Positions 50,496 through 59,599 are shown, counted from the first letter of the stretch. The stretch is 64,000 bases of DNA from Streptomyces sp. RFCAC02 (GCF_004193175.1 NZ_SAUH01000001.1:1529501-1593500); one strand, 5' to 3'. Notes: generated by a model not told the origin, from the letters alone. Translations and numbers: made by a program.

Positions 50496-50882
50496 ATGGA
50501 CATCACCGCCACCGCCATCTCCCTCACCGTCGACGACATCGACGCGTCCGCCGCCTTCCTGACCCGGCACTTCGGCTTCGAGAAGGCCATGGCCGCCGAC
50601 GGGTTCGTCTCCCTCGGCCGCGCCGACGCCCCGAACGTGGTCTTCCTGCGCCGTGGCATCGAGGTCCTGCCCGAGGGCTTCAGGGACCAGCACGCGGCGG
50701 GCCTGATCATCGCGTTCGTCGTGGACGACCTCGACGCCGAGCACGAACGGCTCCGCGGTGAGGGCGTCACCATCACCATGGCGCCGCGCGAGGAGCCGTG
50801 GGGCGAGCGCCTGTTCCAGGTCACCGACCCGAACGGCGTCGTCGTCCAGCTCGTCTCCTGGGCCACGCCCGCCGGGAACTGA
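50496..50882 (+). CDS. VOC (glyoxalase/bleomycin-resistance-like) protein
   Basis: The ATG at 50496 has CAGGAGG upstream and gives 128 residues. It is a single VOC-fold protein: AISLTVDDIDASAAFLTRHFGF, VFLRRGIEVLPEGF, IIAFVVDDLDAEHERLRGEGV and LFQVTDPNGVVVQLVSW. The possible metal ligands (early and late Glu/His) are not all present. Such proteins degrade or bind a small molecule or confer resistance. It is almost certainly controlled by the divergent TetR through the 35 bp operator. Confidence 0.9.
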   Translation: MDITATAISLTVDDIDASAAFLTRHFGFEKAMAADGFVSLGRADAPNVVFLRRGIEVLPEGFRDQHAAGLIIAFVVDDLDAEHERLRGEGVTITMAPREEPWGERLFQVTDPNGVVVQLVSWATPAGN

Positions 50883-50915
50883 CCGGCCCCCCGGCGGGGA
50901 GCGGCCGTACGGCCG

Positions 50916-53342
50916 TCACAGCGGCAGCAGCCGCTCCTCGCCCGGGGCGATCTCCACCGCGTCGCCGTGCAGCACCACGCACGCCGGCGCCTCCTCCCAC
51001 TCCGGGACGGAGATCCGCATCTGGCCGGGCTGCAGCCGCATCCGCACCGCCACGCCCCGGAACCGCACGGAGAACGCGTACTCCGACAGCTCCGGCAGCG
51101 GCGCCGGGTCGAGCAGCAGGGCGCCCTCCCGCGTCTCCAGGCCCGTCAGACCGCGCTGCACCAGGTCGAGCGTGCCCGCCATGGCGCCCAGGTGGATGCC
51201 CTCCTCCGTCGTGCCGCCCTGGAGGTCGGCCACGTCGCTCGCGAGCGCGTCCCGCAGGTGCGTCCACGCCTCGCCGTGCCGCGTACGGGCCAGCACCCAC
51301 GCGTGCACGACACCGCTGAGCGTCGAGCCGTGGCTCGTACGGGCCAGGTAGTAGTCGACGGTGCGGCGCCACATGTCGTCGTCCATCTCCGCGTAGCCGA
51401 GGCGGTGGAAGATCTCCGCCAGCTCGCGCGGCTGGAACAGGTAGCCCAGCATCAGCGTGTCGGCCTGCTTGGACGCCTGGTAGCGGTTCGGGCTGTCGCC
51501 CTCGGACTCCAGGATGCGGTCGAGGCGGCGGATGTCCCCGTACCGGCTCCGGTACGCGTCCCAGTCCAGCTCGGCCAGGTCGCCGTAGCCCTCGAACTGG
51601 CTGACCACGCCCCGGTGGAACGGGACCCGCAGGCGCCGCGAGATGTCGTCCCACTCGTCGGTCTCGCCCGCCCGCAGCTCGACGCGCTCGAACACCTCCG
51701 CTCGCCGCGAGCGCGGCAGGGTACGGGCCAGGTCCACGGCGCGGGCGAGCACCCACGCGGCGAGGACGTTGGTGTACGCGTTGTCGTCGAGCCCCGACGT
51801 GTCGCGGTCCGGGTAGCCGTCGTGGTACTCGTCGGGACCCAGGACGCCGAGGATGCGGTACCGCTCGTGCTGCCGGTCGTACACCGCCGACTCGGCCCAG
51901 AACCGGGCGATCTGGAACAGCATCTCCGCGCCGCGCGAGTGCGCGAACTCCGTGTCGCCGGTGACCTGCCCGTAGCGCCACACGTTGTACGCGACGGCCG
52001 AGCCGACGTGGTGCTGCAGGCGGGAGTTGTCGGGCAGCCAGCGGCCCGACTTCGGGTTCAGGTGCACCTCGGGCGTCTCCTCGCGGCCGTCGCTGCCGCT
52101 CTGCCACGGGTACATCGCGCCGCCCCGCCCGATCGCGGCCGCCGACCGCATGGCCTCGGGCAGGCGCCGGTAGCGGTAGTTCATGAGGGCGCGCGACAGG
52201 TCGGGGAAGTGCAGGTTCAGGTACGGCAGGACGAACAGCTCGTCCCAGAAGACGTGCCCCCGGTACGCCTCCCCGTGCAGGCCGCGCGCCGGGACCCCGA
52301 CGTCGAGTTCGGCCGTGTGCGCCGGCGACAGCGTGCCGAGCAGGTGGAACAGGTGCAGCCGCAGCACGTGCCCCGCCTCGCCCGGGACCTCGAGCTCGGC
52401 GTGCCGCCACAGCCGGTCCCAGGCCATCAGGTGCGAGTCGAGGAGCGTGGCGTAGTCCGGGGCGCGGCGCACCCGGTCGAGCGCCGCCGACAGCGGGCTG
52501 CTGATCGCGGGGTCGCGCGAGGTGTGCAGGGCGACCGTCTTCTCGACGGCGGCCGGGCGGTCCGGCCCGACCGGCAGCGTCAGCACCTGGGAGACGCGGA
52601 AGTCGGACTGGTGGGTCCTGATGTGCTCCGGCTCGCCGTCCGGTTCGGCGCGGGTCCTTGCGGCGACGACGATCCGGATGTCCGACTCGCCGGTGCGGCA
52701 GCGCAGCCACACGATGCCGGGGTCGTCGTCCGCGTCGGCGGCGGCGCCGGTCTGCATGACGGTGAGGTGGTGGCTCGCCAGGTCGCTGTAGCGGGCCACG
52801 CCGGTGTTGCCGACCATGCCGTCGATGGCCGACTCGACCTCGACCGTGCCCTCCCAGTCCTCGGCGGTGAACTTCGTGCGCAGCGCCGCGAGGTGCGGGT
52901 CGCCCATGTGGACGAGCCGGGACTGCTCGACGTGGGTGTGGCGGCCGTGCGCGTCGCGGTAGCGGATCCAGCGGTTGAGGGTGCCGCGCCGCATGTCGAG
53001 GGCCTGCCGGTGCAGGAGGAGTTCGCCGCCCGCCGCGTCGTCGGGGGTGAACCAGTCGCCGTCCGGGCCGCCGTCGGGGTGGATGCGGAAGCGGAGCGGC
53101 AGCCAGTTGGGCAGGTTCACCATGTCCTCGTGTTCGAGGCGGCGGCCGGCGAGGAGGGTGGGCTTGCGGTTGTAGAGGCCGGCGGCGTACGTGCCCGGGT
53201 AGTGGGCGGGGCCGGCGGGGGCCTCGGGGGCTGCGCCCCGGGTGGCGAAGTAGCCGTTGCCGAGGGTGCACAGCGCCTCGCGGAGGCGTTCGGCGGGCGG
53301 GTCGTACCCGTCGTAGGACCAGATCCAGTCGGCGTCCGTCAT
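50916..53342 (-). CDS. Glycoside hydrolase family 65 phosphorylase (trehalose/kojibiose-type)
   Basis: The 808-residue protein has the GH65 layout: N-terminal beta-sandwich (LGNGYFATRGAAPE), (alpha/alpha)6 barrel (HVFWDELFVLPYLNLHFPDLS, YPWQSGSDGREETPEVHLNP, VLGPDEYHDGY with the catalytic acid Glu in PDEY), KQADTLMLGYLF and the phosphate-binding TSHGSTLSG, and the C-terminal jelly roll. It should phosphorolyse an alpha-glucobiose to beta-glucose 1-phosphate and glucose. It is coupled to a sugar-phosphate mutase upstream by a 4 bp start-stop overlap, which fits this reaction. The exact disaccharide cannot be read out. Confidence 0.93.
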   Translation of the reverse strand: MTDADWIWSYDGYDPPAERLREALCTLGNGYFATRGAAPEAPAGPAHYPGTYAAGLYNRKPTLLAGRRLEHEDMVNLPNWLPLRFRIHPDGGPDGDWFTPDDAAGGELLLHRQALDMRRGTLNRWIRYRDAHGRHTHVEQSRLVHMGDPHLAALRTKFTAEDWEGTVEVESAIDGMVGNTGVARYSDLASHHLTVMQTGAAADADDDPGIVWLRCRTGESDIRIVVAARTRAEPDGEPEHIRTHQSDFRVSQVLTLPVGPDRPAAVEKTVALHTSRDPAISSPLSAALDRVRRAPDYATLLDSHLMAWDRLWRHAELEVPGEAGHVLRLHLFHLLGTLSPAHTAELDVGVPARGLHGEAYRGHVFWDELFVLPYLNLHFPDLSRALMNYRYRRLPEAMRSAAAIGRGGAMYPWQSGSDGREETPEVHLNPKSGRWLPDNSRLQHHVGSAVAYNVWRYGQVTGDTEFAHSRGAEMLFQIARFWAESAVYDRQHERYRILGVLGPDEYHDGYPDRDTSGLDDNAYTNVLAAWVLARAVDLARTLPRSRRAEVFERVELRAGETDEWDDISRRLRVPFHRGVVSQFEGYGDLAELDWDAYRSRYGDIRRLDRILESEGDSPNRYQASKQADTLMLGYLFQPRELAEIFHRLGYAEMDDDMWRRTVDYYLARTSHGSTLSGVVHAWVLARTRHGEAWTHLRDALASDVADLQGGTTEEGIHLGAMAGTLDLVQRGLTGLETREGALLLDPAPLPELSEYAFSVRFRGVAVRMRLQPGQMRISVPEWEEAPACVVLHGDAVEIAPGEERLLPL

Positions 53343-54100
53343 GCCGCATCCCCTCCGCCGCGCGCGGCCGGTGCCGCGATCAGGTCGCCCAGGTCACGGA
53401 CGACGATGTGCGCGCCCGCGTCGCGCAGGTCGTCGGCGCCGCGCGGGCCGCCCGTGCGGTCCACGCCCACGACCAGCGCGAAGCCGCCGCGCCTGCCGGC
53501 CTCCACGCCCGCGATGGCGTCCTCGACGACGGCCGCCGACTCCGGTGGCACGCCGACGCGGCGGGCGCCCTCCAGGAAGATCGCCGGATCCGGCTTGCCC
53601 GGCAGGCCGAGGCGGGCCATGTCATTGCCGTCCACCACGGTCTGCAGCATCGACCGGACGCCGGCGTGGGCGAGGAGGTCGCGGGCGTGGCGGGACGACG
53701 AGATGGCGGCGCAGCGGACGCGGGCGCTGTGCAGGGCGAGGAGCAGCCGCACCGTCCCGGGGTACGCCTCCAGGGTGCCCTCGCCGAGGACGCGCATGAA
53801 CACCCGGTCCTTGGCCGCTGCGACGGCGTGGACGGTGCCGGTGCCGGGCGGGTCGCCGGGATCGCCGTACGGGATACCGGTGCCGCGCGCGGTGAGGAAC
53901 GACTCGGCGCCGTCCATGCGGGACTTGCCGTCGACGTAGCGGCGGTAGTCCGCGTCGGGATCGAACGGCGGGTCGACGCCAGGCACGGTGTCGAACGTCT
54001 CCTTCCACGCGGCGGCGTGCGCCCGCGCCGAGTCGGTGATGACCCCGTCGGTGTCGAAGACCACCGCCCGGCAGGCCCACAGTTCCGGCACCGCCACCAT
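53339..54100 (-). CDS. HAD-family beta-phosphoglucomutase-like protein
   Basis: The ATG at 54100 has GGGAGG upstream and gives 253 residues. HAD motifs: VVFDTDGVITDSARAHAAAW (motif I, DxDG), motif II serine in CAAISSSRH, lysine in GLPGKPDPAIFLEGARRV (motif III) and VVEDAIAGVEAGRRGGF (motif IV). It should interconvert beta-glucose 1-phosphate and glucose 6-phosphate. Its last codon overlaps the GH65 start (ATGA), giving a catabolic operon that sends both hexoses into glycolysis. The XRE-PNPOx gene lies 119 bases upstream on the same strand. Confidence 0.93.
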   Translation of the reverse strand: MVAVPELWACRAVVFDTDGVITDSARAHAAAWKETFDTVPGVDPPFDPDADYRRYVDGKSRMDGAESFLTARGTGIPYGDPGDPPGTGTVHAVAAAKDRVFMRVLGEGTLEAYPGTVRLLLALHSARVRCAAISSSRHARDLLAHAGVRSMLQTVVDGNDMARLGLPGKPDPAIFLEGARRVGVPPESAAVVEDAIAGVEAGRRGGFALVVGVDRTGGPRGADDLRDAGAHIVVRDLGDLIAAPAARGGGDAA

Positions 54101-54219
54101 GACCGCCTCACCTCCCGGGAGGGCGCGCAGCCACCCCCGTCCGTGCCCCCTGCTGCCCGTCCACGGGGGCGTCCGTCCATGGGAACCCGGTGCGGCCCGG
54201 CCCGCAAACGGGCGGCCGG

Positions 54220-54954
54220 TCAGCCGGCGGCCGGACGCAGGCGCAGCCGGTGGCCCGAGACGCGGACCGGCCGCAGCCGCACCCACAGCTCGCCGCCGGC
54301 GCCGCTCCACGGCCGGTGGCCGGTCAGCCCGTCGAGACGCGCGATCAGCCCCGGGTCGGTGACGCGGGTGGCGCGGCCGAGGACCTGCACGCTCCAGCCG
54401 ACGCCCTCCGCCTCGTCCAGCAGGTCCACCTCGAACGCCATGTCGTCGTCGAACGGCGGGGGCGCGGCGCTGCTCGTGCGGAACAGGACGGCGCCCTCGA
54501 TCAGGCGGTACCCGGCGGGCACGATCGCGGGGCCGTCCGGGGTGGTGACGGCCACTCGGCCGACCGAGTGGCGGGCGAGCAGGTCGTAGCACTCGTCGGT
54601 GCCCAGTTCGATCAGCTCGCCCGTGCCGGCGGGGCGGGGGGTGTCGGCCCGTACTTCGCGGGCACCGTTCAGTTCGGCGACGGTCGTGTCCAGGGCGCGG
54701 GCGACGCGGGTGAGGGAGCCGAACGTGGGGGACGCGGGCTGCTCCTCCAGGTAGCGCAGGTACTCGGGGTCGACCCGGGCGCGGTCGGCGACGTCCTGGC
54801 GGGTGAGGCCAAGCTCCTCGCGGCGCATGGCGACGCGGCGGCCCACGTCGCCCCGGTGGTTCCGCTCGCCGTGGCGTGCGCGGGCGCGGCCGAGGTGGTC
54901 GTGCTGACGATGCTGGTCACGCAGCTCGTGGTCGCGGTCCGTCGTACCGGCCAT
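54220..54954 (-). CDS. XRE HTH domain fused to a pyridoxamine 5'-phosphate oxidase-like domain
   Basis: The ATG at 54954 has GGAGGTG upstream and gives 244 residues. After a histidine/arginine-rich start comes an XRE HTH (GRRVAMRREELGLTRQDVADRARVDPEYLRYLEE, about 38-72), then a split-barrel FMN-binding domain (LIELGTDECYDLLARHSVGRVAVTTPDGPAIVPAGYRL, DMAFEVDLLDEAEGVGWSVQVLGRATRV). It probably binds a flavin or F420 and may be a redox-sensing regulator. It lies just upstream of the phosphorylase operon but need not regulate it. Several such fusion proteins are known in streptomycetes. Confidence 0.9.
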   Translation of the reverse strand: MAGTTDRDHELRDQHRQHDHLGRARARHGERNHRGDVGRRVAMRREELGLTRQDVADRARVDPEYLRYLEEQPASPTFGSLTRVARALDTTVAELNGAREVRADTPRPAGTGELIELGTDECYDLLARHSVGRVAVTTPDGPAIVPAGYRLIEGAVLFRTSSAAPPPFDDDMAFEVDLLDEAEGVGWSVQVLGRATRVTDPGLIARLDGLTGHRPWSGAGGELWVRLRPVRVSGHRLRLRPAAG

Positions 54955-55545
54955 GGGGCACCTCCGTCACGTCCTGCCCCGCCGCCGGGGGGCGCGGGGG
55001 CACGCGCGGGCGGGAGCCGTCTCATGCGGATGGCGCGTGCGGATGTCAAGTGCCCCGGTGGATTGTCGGCCATTCCTCCTTCCCGCCGGGACCCTCCGGC
55101 GGTCACCGGACCACTGTGCGACGGCCACCCCGCGCGGACGGGGCGCGCCCGGGGGGACGGCGGGGGGCCGCCCGGGGGGCGTGCGCGGGCCGTGCGCCGT
55201 GGCGGGTGCGCCCGGGCGGGCGGGGGTACGGCGCGCGCTGTTTCCGCTGGCCCGTCCGTGCGGCGGGCGGCGGACGGGCGGGGGTGGTGCGCGCGCCGGG
55301 GTTGCGGCGGCGTACGACGGCGCGGGTCCCCGGTGCCCCGTGGGGCCGGGCGCCCCCGGCCGCCGCCGTCCGCGCCCGCCGCCGTACCGGGTGTCGCGGC
55401 CTTGGCACGCCGGTCGGAAGCGCCGGGCGCACACCCCTGTTGTGGCGCGTTTCAACTACCTGCCGGTCGCCGCGGCCGTCACTCTGTGAGGGGAGACCAC
55501 GACCCCGGGTGATCCAGGGGTCCCGGTAAGGAGAGGGGAAGCCAC
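54955..55545. other. 591-base region without a recognised gene
   Basis: Frames on both strands are open here only because the DNA is extremely GC-rich (55100-55400 is almost entirely G and C) and their translations are proline, arginine and glycine repeats. No RNA gene, repeat or hairpin of note was found. The promoter of the small coupled genes from 55546 probably lies at its end. Confidence 0.45.
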
Positions 55546-55620
55546 GTGTCGACCACGAGGAGGCCGTGCACGGGCGCGACGCCCGGCGACGCGGCGGACC
55601 GGCGGGGGCGGGAGCGATGA
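55546..55620 (+). CDS. Possible 24-residue leader-like peptide gene
   Basis: A GTG at 55546 follows AAGGAGAGGGG and encodes MSTTRRPCTGATPGDAADRR then GRER. The TGA overlaps the ATG of the next small gene (ATGA at 55617-55620). The excellent ribosome binding site and the overlap argue for translation. No function is visible; it may be a real small protein or only a device to couple translation. Confidence 0.4.
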   Translation: MSTTRRPCTGATPGDAADRRGRER

Positions 55621-55775
55621 CGGACGCCGACCAGAGCACCCCACCCCGCAATCCCGACCGCCGGCCGGAGCTGGAGGACCGGCTGCGCGAGACGAACGCC
55701 CTCAGCCGCGCCGACCGCCTGGCGAAGGGCGGCCACGTCCCGAGTTCGCCGCCCCCGCAGCCGCCGGCGACCTGA
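55617..55775 (+). CDS. Small hydrophilic protein, 52 residues
   Basis: The ATG at 55617 has GGGAG upstream and gives MTDADQSTPPRNPDRRPELE and a charged tail (DRLRETNALSRADRLAKGGHV, then PPPQPPAT). It is probably disordered and of unknown function. The ORF can extend to 55566, but that part is compositional. Similar short proteins are found in streptomycete genomes, by my recollection. Confidence 0.5.
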   Translation: MTDADQSTPPRNPDRRPELEDRLRETNALSRADRLAKGGHVPSSPPPQPPAT

Positions 55776-55908
55776 CGTCGTGCGCGGGGGTTCCGTGGCG
55801 TGGTCGGGTGCGCGGGGAGTGCCGCACCCGACCGGTCACGGGCGAGTGGCGCCCGTCGGCGCGAGGTGACCATGGGCGGCACGCGTCACCCGTGGGGGTG
55901 AACTCGGA

Positions 55909-55937
55909 AGCCTCCGCCGCCCGGCCGGCCGGAGGCT
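55909..55937 (-). terminator. Hairpin terminator after the 181-residue gene
   Basis: AGCCTCCG at 55909-55916 pairs with CGGAGGCT at 55930-55937, an 8 bp perfect stem with a 13-base loop, 19 bases past the stop of the gene at 55956. Confidence 0.65.
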
Positions 55938-55955
55938 CCGTGCGCCGCCGCGGGC

Positions 55956-56501
55956 CTACAGGGTGTCGTAGGGCCAGCCGAACGCCGTGTGGACGACGTA
56001 GTGGGGGCGTGTCCTGCGGATCGCGTCGCGAAGGCGCGACAGCAGGGTGGTCCGTGCGGGCGTGCTGATGCCGAGCGCGTGGGCGGTGGCCTCGCGGTGC
56101 ACGGGGTCGGAGTCGGGTACGGCGTCGCGGTAGTCGGTCTCCAATGCGTCGAGTTGGGCGGGGGGCAGGGGGGCGTCGCCGATGCGGCGGAGGCAGTCGC
56201 GCCAGTACGGGACACCCGTCAGCAGTTCCAGCGCCTCGTGGAGGCTGTCGGCGATCAGGCAGCCCACGCCCTCGGACGTGACGTACAGGACGGGCCGTTC
56301 GGCCGCGTCCGAGGACCCGCACAGGAAGTAGGTGCCACCGGCGCCGCATTGGGCGACCGGGACCAGGGGGTCCCCCGAGGAGAGGAGCAGTTCGTCGACG
56401 GGGACCCGGTGTGAAACCGCGAAGTCACAATGCCACTCGAGCGAGCGGAACAGCGCCTCGTCGGCCTCGATCCGGGCCAGCAGAACGGAATCGTCAGCCA
56501 T
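55956..56501 (-). CDS. Uncharacterised protein, SUKH-like
   Basis: The ATG at 56501 gives 181 residues ([18 protein letters not shown]). The middle, [52 protein letters not shown], follows the order of SUKH/SMI1 proteins: a buried hydrophobic strand, a Gly pair and a helix. The identification is tentative. It is divergent from hydroxymethylbilane synthase, 71 bases away. It ends in [16 protein letters not shown]. No membrane segment or signal. Confidence 0.65.
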   Translation of the reverse strand: MADDSVLLARIEADEALFRSLEWHCDFAVSHRVPVDELLLSSGDPLVPVAQCGAGGTYFLCGSSDAAERPVLYVTSEGVGCLIADSLHEALELLTGVPYWRDCLRRIGDAPLPPAQLDALETDYRDAVPDSDPVHREATAHALGISTPARTTLLSRLRDAIRRTRPHYVVHTAFGWPYDTL

Positions 56502-56572
56502 GGGAGGCAACGTATCCGGCCGTGTGTTCGGTGCGGCAAGAGGGCGTCCCCGCACGGGCTAGGCTGGCGGGC

Positions 56573-57505
56573 ATGTCGGTCGAGAGCATCCGGATCGTGT
56601 CCCGCTCCTCCCCCATGGCGCTCGCGCAGGTCGAGCGGGTGCGCGGCGAACTGGCGGCGCTGCACCCGGGGTTGCGCACCGAAGTGGTGCCGGTGACGAC
56701 GGCGGGCGACCGCTGGACCGGCCATCTCGGACAGCTCGGCGGCAAGGGGGCGTTCACCAAGGAGGTGGACGCGGCGCTGCTCGCCGGCGAGGCCGACCTC
56801 GCCGTCCACTGCATGAAGGACGTCCCGGCCGACCGGCCGCTGCCCGCCGGCACGGTGTTCGCCGCCTACCTGCGGCGCGACGACATCCGCGACGTCCTGG
56901 TCCACCCGGACGGCCTGACGCTGGACGAACTCCCGGACGGCGCCCGCGTCGGCACCTCGTCCGTCCGCCGCACCGCCCAGATCGCCGCGTCCCACCCGCA
57001 CCTGGAGTGCGTCCGCATCCGGGGCAACGTCAACAGCCGCCTCGCCAAGCTCGCCGCCGGCGAGGCGGACGCGCTGCTGCTCGCCCTGTCGGGCCTGGAG
57101 CGCCTCGGCATGGCGGACCGCGCGTCGCAGGTGCTCGGCGTCGAGGAGATGTGCCCGCCGATAGGGGCGGGCGTCCTCGGGCTCCAGTGCCGCGAGGACG
57201 ACGCGGCGGTCATCGGGACCGTCGCCGCGCTCGGCGACCCGGACACCTGGCGCGAGATGACGGCGGAGCGCACGTTCCTGCACGTCCTCCAGGGCCACTG
57301 CAACAGCCCGATCGCCGGCTACGCCAAGGCGGGGCGGGACGGGCGGCTGCAGCTGTGGGGGCGGGTGTTCTCGCCGGACGGGAAGACCGTCCTCGACGCC
57401 CACGAGTGGGCGGGGCCGCTCGACCCGGCGGCGCTCGGCATGTCGGTGGCGGTGGCGCTGCTGCGGCAGGGCGCCCGCGACGTGATCGACGCCATCCCGC
57501 ACTGA
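56573..57505 (+). CDS. hemC: Hydroxymethylbilane synthase (porphobilinogen deaminase)
   Basis: The 310-residue protein assembles four porphobilinogens into hydroxymethylbilane, a step shared by haem, siroheme and cobalamin pathways. Conserved motifs: [86 protein letters not shown], and a cysteine in [13 protein letters not shown] for the dipyrromethane cofactor. Several residues deviate from the usual consensus (HCMKDVP for HSMKDVP, GHCNSP for GGCxxP), so it may be a divergent second copy rather than the main hemC. Nearest tetrapyrrole-using genes in the window are nirBD and the chelatase. Confidence 0.88.
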   Translation: MSVESIRIVSRSSPMALAQVERVRGELAALHPGLRTEVVPVTTAGDRWTGHLGQLGGKGAFTKEVDAALLAGEADLAVHCMKDVPADRPLPAGTVFAAYLRRDDIRDVLVHPDGLTLDELPDGARVGTSSVRRTAQIAASHPHLECVRIRGNVNSRLAKLAAGEADALLLALSGLERLGMADRASQVLGVEEMCPPIGAGVLGLQCREDDAAVIGTVAALGDPDTWREMTAERTFLHVLQGHCNSPIAGYAKAGRDGRLQLWGRVFSPDGKTVLDAHEWAGPLDPAALGMSVAVALLRQGARDVIDAIPH

Positions 57506-57552
57506 CGGTCCGTCGTTTGCGGTGAGCGCGGCGCGGCGCGCAGAATGCGGGC

Positions 57553-58191
57553 ATGACGGGTGGACTCATACCGGCTCCTGACGCCTCCGGGGACGATGCC
57601 CAGCACGGGCTGAGGGCTTCCGACCAGGACCGCGAGCACGTCGTGGAGATCCTGCGGTCGGCCGCGGGCGACGGTCGGCTCACGGTGGACGAGCTGGACG
57701 AGCGCCTGGAGGCCGCCCTGTCCGCCCGCACCTTCGGCGACCTGGCGCCGCTGACCGCCGACCTGCCGGCGGAGAGCGTGCCGTCGCGGGCCGCGGACTT
57801 CGCGCGCATCGACCAAGGGCGCGGCCGGATCGCGCGCACCGGCCGCTGGTCGGTCCCGCGCCGCATGGAGATCCGCGTCAAGCTGGGTGAGGTGCGGCTC
57901 GACTTCACCGAGGCGCTGATCCGACACGGTGTTCTCGACATCGAGGTGGACCTCGGTCTCGGCGGGGAACTGCTCCTCATCACCCGGCCCGGCGTCGTGG
58001 TCGAGGCCGATGGCCTGGAACGCAACAGCGGTCAGGTCAAGGTCGCGGCCGCGTCCGGCCCGGGCGCCGACCCGGTCCTGCGGGTACGGCTGGCCGGCCG
58101 GTCACGCGGGGGGCAGATCGTCGCGCGGCCCCCACGGCGATCACTTGCCGAGCGGCTGCGGCGCCACGCCCCGGAGGCCGACGGCCGCTGA
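57553..58191 (+). CDS. DUF1707-domain protein with cell-wall-response type C-terminal domain
   Basis: The 212-residue protein begins with the DUF1707 motif LRASDQDREHVVEILRSAAGDGRLTVDELDERLEAALSARTFGDLAPLTADLP (residues 20-75). A beta-rich region follows (RRMEIRVKLGEVRLDFTEALIRHGVLDIEVDLGLGGELLLITRPG), like the DUF2154/LiaF-type C-terminus. No membrane helix is predicted. It follows hydroxymethylbilane synthase by 47 bases and could be co-transcribed. Confidence 0.88.
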   Translation: MTGGLIPAPDASGDDAQHGLRASDQDREHVVEILRSAAGDGRLTVDELDERLEAALSARTFGDLAPLTADLPAESVPSRAADFARIDQGRGRIARTGRWSVPRRMEIRVKLGEVRLDFTEALIRHGVLDIEVDLGLGGELLLITRPGVVVEADGLERNSGQVKVAAASGPGADPVLRVRLAGRSRGGQIVARPPRRSLAERLRRHAPEADGR

Positions 58192-58210
58192 GCGCGCGCA
58201 CCCACCGCGT

Positions 58211-58669
58211 TCAGACGAACGTCACGCGGAACACCGGGTGCTTCGGCGCGATGGCGCGCAGTTCCTCGTCGGACGAGCCGGGGCCGACGCCGTCGAAGAA
58301 GACGCCGACCTCCGCCTTCCAGCGCTTCAGGTAGGCCCGCAGCAGCTCGGGCTTGTCGTCGTCGGCGATCTCGGTCGCCGTGAAGTCGTCCTCGCGGCGG
58401 CCCAGGATGAGCCGGCCGCCGCCGGCCGCCCGCATGTTGCGGGTCCACTGCACGTGCCCGCGCGGCGCGACGAGGTAGTACGCGCCGTCGAGCGTGAGCA
58501 GGTTCACCGGGGTGCGGCGCCACTCGCCGCTCTTCCGGCCCTTCACCGCGAGGACGCGGGACCCCCACACGCTCAGGCCGCGCCGGGTGAGGAACGCGAC
58601 GGCCGGGTTGAGGACGCGCACCGTGAACCGGCCGGGCTTCCTCACGTGCGGGGCGGGGCTGCTGCTCAT
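58211..58669 (-). CDS. Deazaflavin (F420)-dependent nitroreductase-family protein
   Basis: The 152-residue protein is of the DDN type: HVRKPGRFTVRVLNPAVAFL, LAVKGRKSGEWRRTPVNLLTLDGAYYLVAPRGHVQWTRNMRAAGGGRL and GRREDDFTATEIADDDK. Such split-barrel proteins bind F420 and reduce quinones or nitro compounds at the membrane. Streptomycetes make F420. It is divergent from the TetR gene at 58832, a common regulator-target pair. Confidence 0.9.
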   Translation of the reverse strand: MSSSPAPHVRKPGRFTVRVLNPAVAFLTRRGLSVWGSRVLAVKGRKSGEWRRTPVNLLTLDGAYYLVAPRGHVQWTRNMRAAGGGRLILGRREDDFTATEIADDDKPELLRAYLKRWKAEVGVFFDGVGPGSSDEELRAIAPKHPVFRVTFV

Positions 58670-58780
58670 GGCGGTGGCCTCTCGGGCTCGTCGGGACGTG
58701 CGCGTGTACGGCGATCCACAGTGAGATCACCGCTCTCGCCGCAGGACGAGCATGGCACGCCGGCGGCGCGCGGGCAAGAG

Positions 58781-58808
58781 CGGTGCTCACTTTCTTGGCC
58801 GGTGCTCA
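58781..58808. promoter_or_regulatory. Direct repeats CGGTGCTCA in the nitroreductase-tetR promoter region
   Basis: CGGTGCTCA occurs at 58781-58789 and 58800-58808, a spacing of 19 bases (about two helical turns), directly before the tetR start at 58832. They could be half-sites for the TetR protein. No inverted symmetry is evident. Confidence 0.35.
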
Positions 58809-58831
58809 ATCGGCTGGCAGACTGCCCTCCC

Positions 58832-59554
58832 ATGAGCGCGATCGAAGGAGCCAGGGCGAGGGCGCGGCGGGAGATCACCGCCGCGATCAAGGAGGAGGCG
58901 CGGCGGCAGCTCGCCGCCGAGGGAGCCGCGCGGCTGTCGCTGCGCGCGGTGGCGCGCGTCCTCGGCGTGGCGTCCTCCGCGCTGTACCGCTACTTCCCGA
59001 GCCGCGACGACCTGCTCACGGCCCTGATCGTGGACGCGTACGACGCGATGGGGGCGGCGGCCGAGGAGACCGCGCGCGCCGTCGACCGGGCCGACCCGGC
59101 GGCCCGCTGGGTCGCGGTCTGCGCGGCCGCGCGGGAGTGGGCGCTCGCGCACCCGCACGAGTACGGGCTCGTCCACGGGACCCCGGTCCCGGGGTACGCG
59201 GCGCCCCGCGACACCGTCGGGCCGGCGAGCAGGCTCCCGCTCGCGCTGCTCGCCGTGGTCGCCGACGCGCACGCCGACGGACTGCTCGCGCCCCCCGGGT
59301 GGGAGCCGCTGCCGCCCGCCGTGCGCGCCGAGGCCGAGGCGCTGGCGGCCGAGCACGCGCCGGGCCTCCCGGCGCAGCCGACGGCCGCGCTGGTCGCGGC
59401 CTGGGCACAGCTCACCGGCCTCATCAGCGCGGAGGTGTTCGGGCAGTACACGGGGGTGGTGACCGCCCGCGCCGAGTTCTTCGGGCACGCCGTCGCGCGG
59501 CTGGCCGCCGGAATCGGGCTGCCATCGACGCGCGGCGCGGCCCCCGAGGAGTGA
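58832..59554 (+). CDS. TetR-family transcriptional regulator
   Basis: The ATG at 58832 gives 240 residues: MSAIEGARARARREITAAIK, then the HTH LAAEGAARLSLRAVARVLGVASSALYRYFPSRDDLLTALI. The C-terminal domain (AEEHTG-like VAAWAQLTGLISAEVFGQYTGVV) belongs to the WHG/TetR_C_25 group. It is divergent from the deazaflavin reductase gene and is expected to control it. No ribosome binding site is visible, so the message may be leaderless. Confidence 0.92.
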   Translation: MSAIEGARARARREITAAIKEEARRQLAAEGAARLSLRAVARVLGVASSALYRYFPSRDDLLTALIVDAYDAMGAAAEETARAVDRADPAARWVAVCAAAREWALAHPHEYGLVHGTPVPGYAAPRDTVGPASRLPLALLAVVADAHADGLLAPPGWEPLPPAVRAEAEALAAEHAPGLPAQPTAALVAAWAQLTGLISAEVFGQYTGVVTARAEFFGHAVARLAAGIGLPSTRGAAPEE

Positions 59555-59599
59555 ATGATGCGGTTCACTCCCCGGGGGCGCGTGCCGTGCGGCGAGGGG

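Noticed and set aside
54955..55545. Genes on either strand in the very GC-rich gap (for example 54967-55455 minus or 54876-55529 plus)
   Set aside because: Translations are low-complexity Pro/Arg/Gly with no start context or domain.
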